Below are positions 43,412-46,321 of a stretch of 46,321 bases of DNA, one piece after another. The DNA is from Paracoccaceae bacterium (lineage in GTDB: Bacteria > Pseudomonadota > Alphaproteobacteria > Rhodobacterales > Rhodobacteraceae). The position numbers and the translations under genes are program-made. The DNA is taken from contig JAPPHA010000099.1 in NCBI GenBank assembly GCA_028874915.1, positions 1 to 46,321 on the forward strand, given 5' to 3'. Positions within the stretch are counted from its first letter, which is position 1. Each line of letters starts with the position of its first letter. The notes beneath the pieces were generated by a model that saw nothing but the letters and a program-made list of their open reading frames with translations, was not told the DNA's origin and did not search any database.

Positions 43412-44824
43412 ATGCCACGGGCGTCAGGGGGCGAGGGAGCCGTGAGCAGTTCGAGGCCGGCGGCAACGCCGAGACGCATTGCCATCGTGGGGGCCGGTGT
43501 TTCGGGCCTGGGCGTGGCCTGGGCACTCAATCACCACCCCGACCGGTTCGACTTTCGCGTATTCGAAGCGGCTGACCGGATTGGCGGCAACGCGATCACT
43601 GCCGACATGCCGCAAGACGACGGCACTTCGATTCCCTTCGACATATCCGTCACCGCGTGCATTCCCACGGTCTACCATCACATTCTTTTGTTGATGGAAC
43701 AGTATGGGATCGATCTGGTCGATACCCGATTCAGTTACAGCGTTAACTATCGCGGCTGTGTCTATGCACACGACGCCGATTCCGACATCAGGCGGCAACT
43801 GCGCCCGGAAATCGAGAAATTCCAGAGATGGCTCCGATGCCTTCGATGGTTTGGCCGCCTCAACAGGACACGGTCCCGATGGCTCAATGCGATCAACCCG
43901 TTCAACTATGTCAGCATGGGCACGATCCTCAACGTGGGCCGGTTTTCGGGAGAATTCCGGTACGCGATCCTGAAGCCGATGTTCGTCAATTTTCTGATGG
44001 CCACGAACGTTTTCGACATGCCGGCGTCGTTGTTTGCCCGCTACCTGGAGTTTTTCGACATCGAAACCGCGACGCCAATGCAGACCTGGGACCAGGGAAC
44101 GCGGCGCCTCTATGACGAACTGTCGGCCGGCTTCCGGGACCGGATCGACGTCAATCGGCCGGTTCGAAAGGTGCGGCGCCGTCCCACCGGTGTGGACGTG
44201 GTGGACGAGGACGGCAATTCCGAAACATTTGATGACGTCGTTCTTGCGTGCAACGCGAATCAGTCGCTGATGCTCATGGAAGAGCCGACGTTCCTGGAAA
44301 GCTGGCTGCTCTCGTCAATCCGGTACGAAAGTGAACTGCACAACCATACGGTTGTTCACTCGGACGCCTCGGTTCTTCCGGACAATGATGTCGAGGTGCT
44401 CGCCACCCGAAGCAACTACATCGAGCAGTATGGTGCGAGGCCCGACAACTACGAAATCACCTACATCATGCATAACCAGCAGCCGTGGGCGAAACGGTCG
44501 GACAAGCCGTGCCTGGTGACCTACAATTCGAACCGTCGCATTGACGAAGGCAAGATCGTCCGGAGATGGTGGTTTCAGCACATCGTTCACGACGTGCGTC
44601 ACATCACCGTTCTCATTCCTCTCTTTCGCCTTTTGCAGGGGCGGCGACGGACCTGGCATTGCGGTGCTCACACACTGGTCAACAGTCAGGAAACCTGTTT
44701 CGTGTCCGGCCTTGTTACGGCGCGTCAGCTCGGAGCCGAGTATCCGTTCCGGGATGCTGAAGCGAGGAATTGGTTCAATTTCTACGGACGCATGATGTAC
44801 GGTTGGCGATTCCGGAAAGCGTAG
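43412..44824 (+). CDS. FAD/NAD(P)-binding amine-oxidase-like protein (COG2907 type)
   Basis: The 470-residue flavoprotein begins with RRIAIVGAGVSGLGVAWAL, then FEAADRIGGNA, a classical dinucleotide-binding fold. FDISVTACIPTVYHHILLLMEQYGIDLVDTRFSYSVNYRG matches the COG2907 group. The end CFVSGLVTARQLGAEYPF reads like the family's FAD-binding tail. In many bacteria such proteins sit with DUF1365 and cyclopropane-fatty-acid-synthase-like genes in lipid modification; those partners are absent here. The start is uncertain: RRIAIVGAG begins at residue 21 and a GTG at 43442 (VSSSRPAATPRR) is an alternative. Confidence 0.82.
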   Translation: MPRASGGEGAVSSSRPAATPRRIAIVGAGVSGLGVAWALNHHPDRFDFRVFEAADRIGGNAITADMPQDDGTSIPFDISVTACIPTVYHHILLLMEQYGIDLVDTRFSYSVNYRGCVYAHDADSDIRRQLRPEIEKFQRWLRCLRWFGRLNRTRSRWLNAINPFNYVSMGTILNVGRFSGEFRYAILKPMFVNFLMATNVFDMPASLFARYLEFFDIETATPMQTWDQGTRRLYDELSAGFRDRIDVNRPVRKVRRRPTGVDVVDEDGNSETFDDVVLACNANQSLMLMEEPTFLESWLLSSIRYESELHNHTVVHSDASVLPDNDVEVLATRSNYIEQYGARPDNYEITYIMHNQQPWAKRSDKPCLVTYNSNRRIDEGKIVRRWWFQHIVHDVRHITVLIPLFRLLQGRRRTWHCGAHTLVNSQETCFVSGLVTARQLGAEYPFRDAEARNWFNFYGRMMYGWRFRKA

Positions 44825-45161
44825 GCGCCGTTGTCTCTGGTCCCGAACCGGAGCCTGTTGATGGGATGCGATCCTGGGCAATTCTGCCTCGGTCGGCCAG
44901 GCCTGTCGCCAGACTCATCCACAAATCCATAGGAACATGACCGATGTGCATGAGCGCAGGAGGCTCGTTCCTTCGGAATTGCGCAGCGTAGCTGGGGCAC
45001 TGGTCCAGGGGACGGATGCCCGAACCCGTGGGGGCCGGTCTTGGTCGCTTACAAAACCATTGTTCAGGACAGCCTGACGCCCGCGGTTGAAACCGGGAGG
45101 TTGTAACAGGGCGGTGAATCCGTAATGGGCCGACGTTGGATCGACGCCTCATGTCAACGCG
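44825..45161. other. Non-coding gap
   Basis: About 340 bp between the flavoprotein stop and the IS110 relic. Minus-strand open frames lack motifs. It could be the decayed C-terminal side of the IS element but shows no readable similarity. Confidence 0.35.
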
Positions 45162-45600
45162 CTACCACGGGATCCGAGAAATCCGATTGCCGTCGGTGCG
45201 GTCACCTCGCTTCTTGCGGACAGGCCAACCCGACTCCGACAGGAGAGTCTTTCGCGACTCCCCGGCGACAGAGCCTTCGAAGATGCAGCAGTCATTGGCG
45301 TCGTGGGTGATCCCGGTGAGGATGCCGCCGATGCGGACGCCGTTCTGGTCCACGACCTTCTGGATGCGAAGCTGCCGCCAAGCCCGTTGTTCGATTGCGG
45401 TGCGGCCGTAGCGACTTGGCCCCGGCAGGTTGCAGACGGTCTTTGGCAGGACGAGGCTTGGGCTCCCGAGGCTGAACTGACAGATGCGCGACAGCCAGAG
45501 GCCGTCTGCGACGTCGGTCTACCCGCAGTTGATCGCCTCGGCGTGTTGGGCATTGACGACTTTGACGTCGACCCCCGTGGCGGCGGGATTCCAAACATTC
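45162..45600 (-). pseudogene. IS110-family transposase remnant
   Basis: One minus-strand frame reads VDVKVVNAQHAEAIN, an in-frame TAG (45519-45521), TDVADGLWLSRICQFSLGSPSLVLP, RYGRTAIEQRAWRQLRIQKVVDQNGVRIGGILTGI. This is the central DEDD-type segment of IS110/IS1111 transposases (V-N-A-x-H-x-x-x-x-x-G-K-K-T-D-V-x-D-x-x-W-L, then R-Y-R-x-x-x-I-x-x-R...R-I-Q-K). Both the N-terminal catalytic start and the C-terminal Ser-containing domain are missing or unreadable, so the element is dead. It marks past mobile-element activity near the end of the window. Confidence 0.75.
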
Positions 45601-45824
45601 ATGCCATCGAATTTCAGGGGATCCTTCAAGGTCAAACTCCTGCTGATGAATGATTGACAGGAGACGGGTGTTAAGGCGCGACTGCAGGATTGCGATGGCT
45701 TGCATGCTGCCGGACACGGTTCGGGGCGCGGACCCCAGGGCGAGTGGACAGTCTTGGAACGGGCTCCAGGGCCCAAGACATGTCGCCCTGTTCTGACGCT
45801 GCCTGTTTCCGCGGACCCTGGATA

Positions 45825-45907
45825 CGCCGGTCCAGAAACCGGCGCCACGGCATGGCGTCGGTCTGGTACCGTCAGTCACACTGGAGTTTTCCTCCAGCGT
45901 GAGTGAC
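45825..45907. repeat. Hairpin-rich segment upstream of IS110 relic
   Basis: CGCCGGT (45825-45831) pairs with ACCGGCG (45838-45844). CTGGAG (45881-45886) pairs with CTCCAG (45892-45897), with flanking GTCAC and GTGAC words extending the second stem imperfectly. Relative to the minus-strand transposase this is the upstream non-coding side, where IS110-group elements encode their structured bridge RNA. Whether it is such a remnant is speculative. Confidence 0.35.
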
Positions 45908-46229
45908 CACAGCCACTCATGAACGGTTTGTCCAGCGATCCGGGACAAGGGCGACGACCCTTGATGGGTTTGCTCCCAAATTGTCGCAAACAACTCGACA
46001 GTGGATAATCGAACAGACCACTGTCCCACCACCTTCCCCTTATCCAATCCGGGTGTCGCCCTGTCTCGGTGACCATGGTGTCACTTCGTAGCTACAGGAT
46101 CTGCCGCAGCACGAAATCGTATCAAATCGGCGAAAATCCTCATTTCTGAGGATACCGCCCGTCTTTCCGTCTGGTTTAGGCCGTTCCCATGCGGGTTCGG
46201 GGCGGCGGTAGCCCGCCCCCTTAGGCCCC

Positions 46230-46321
46230 CGCGGAAAAAAAACGGGGGGGGCCAAGTTGTAAGTTAGGGCCGTTTAATTTTTGTAGCCCGCCCCGGGCGG
46301 GGAGACCGGGCGGGGGGGGGG
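46230..46321. other. Low-quality window end
   Basis: Runs of A (8) and several runs of G (7 or more, ending in an 11-12 base G-run), together with repeated CCCGCCC and GGGCGGG words, suggest a sequencing or assembly artefact rather than biology. Nothing should be annotated across it. Confidence 0.6.

Overview
The window looks like one stretch (probably one contig) of a GC-rich alphaproteobacterial chromosome, most likely from a marine or host-associated bacterium. The basis is the adjacent accD-folC pair near trxA, the wealth of organic-acid, peptide and amine uptake systems, a close relative of the DMSP lyase DddP, and ubiG. The DNA is unusually decayed for a free-living bacterium. I count about six broken genes or relics and many non-coding gaps of 300 to 1000 bases. 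The last ~90 bases are homopolymer-rich and look like a sequencing or assembly artefact.

Layout. 1-1200: remnant of a HigBA-type toxin-antitoxin pair. 1207-4219: a LysR regulator divergent from a two-gene operon, an Fe(II)/2-oxoglutarate oxygenase translationally coupled to a DddP-like M24 enzyme with every catalytic residue I know of. 4805-5455: beta-carbonic anhydrase. 5569-11858: a complete tripartite tricarboxylate transporter (tctC-tctB-tctA) divergent from its two-component system (tctD-tctE), followed by an overlapping periplasmic binding protein that may be a third sensory component. 12070-12350: relic of a DUF4338/DruA gene. 12576-15460: trxA, then convergent folC and accD. The accD gene has a recognisable promoter and an 11-codon overlapping leader ORF.

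14934-18645 is the oddest structure. The 5' 500 bp of accD, with leader ORF, occurs again, identical, at 18119-18645 in the same orientation. The direct repeats enclose about 2.7 kb of small metal- or redox-related genes: a broken DUF4396 gene, a c-type cytochrome, a Tat-leader remnant and a GDCCVxC protein.

19107-28720 appears to be a catabolic island. A LysR regulator is followed by a plus-strand operon of ureohydrolase, small-molecule kinase and class-III PLP enzyme. A convergent minus-strand operon encodes an ABC importer of the nitrate/sulfonate/taurine type, an SDR dehydrogenase, an unidentified segment and a polysaccharide-deacetylase-fold amidohydrolase. Together they suggest uptake of a nitrogen compound, removal of urea from a guanidino group, phosphorylation of the resulting amino alcohol and elimination of phosphate and ammonia. 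I know of no described pathway with this exact set, and it is the best candidate here for something new.

29718-44824: a CPBP membrane protease, 2,4-dienoyl-CoA reductase (fadH), a peptide ABC importer operon headed by proline iminopeptidase, ubiG, a TPR protein, a broken sarcosine/N-methyltryptophan-oxidase-like gene and an intact COG2907-type flavoprotein. 45162-45600: an IS110-family transposase relic with structured DNA upstream. No rRNA, tRNA or CRISPR array was seen.
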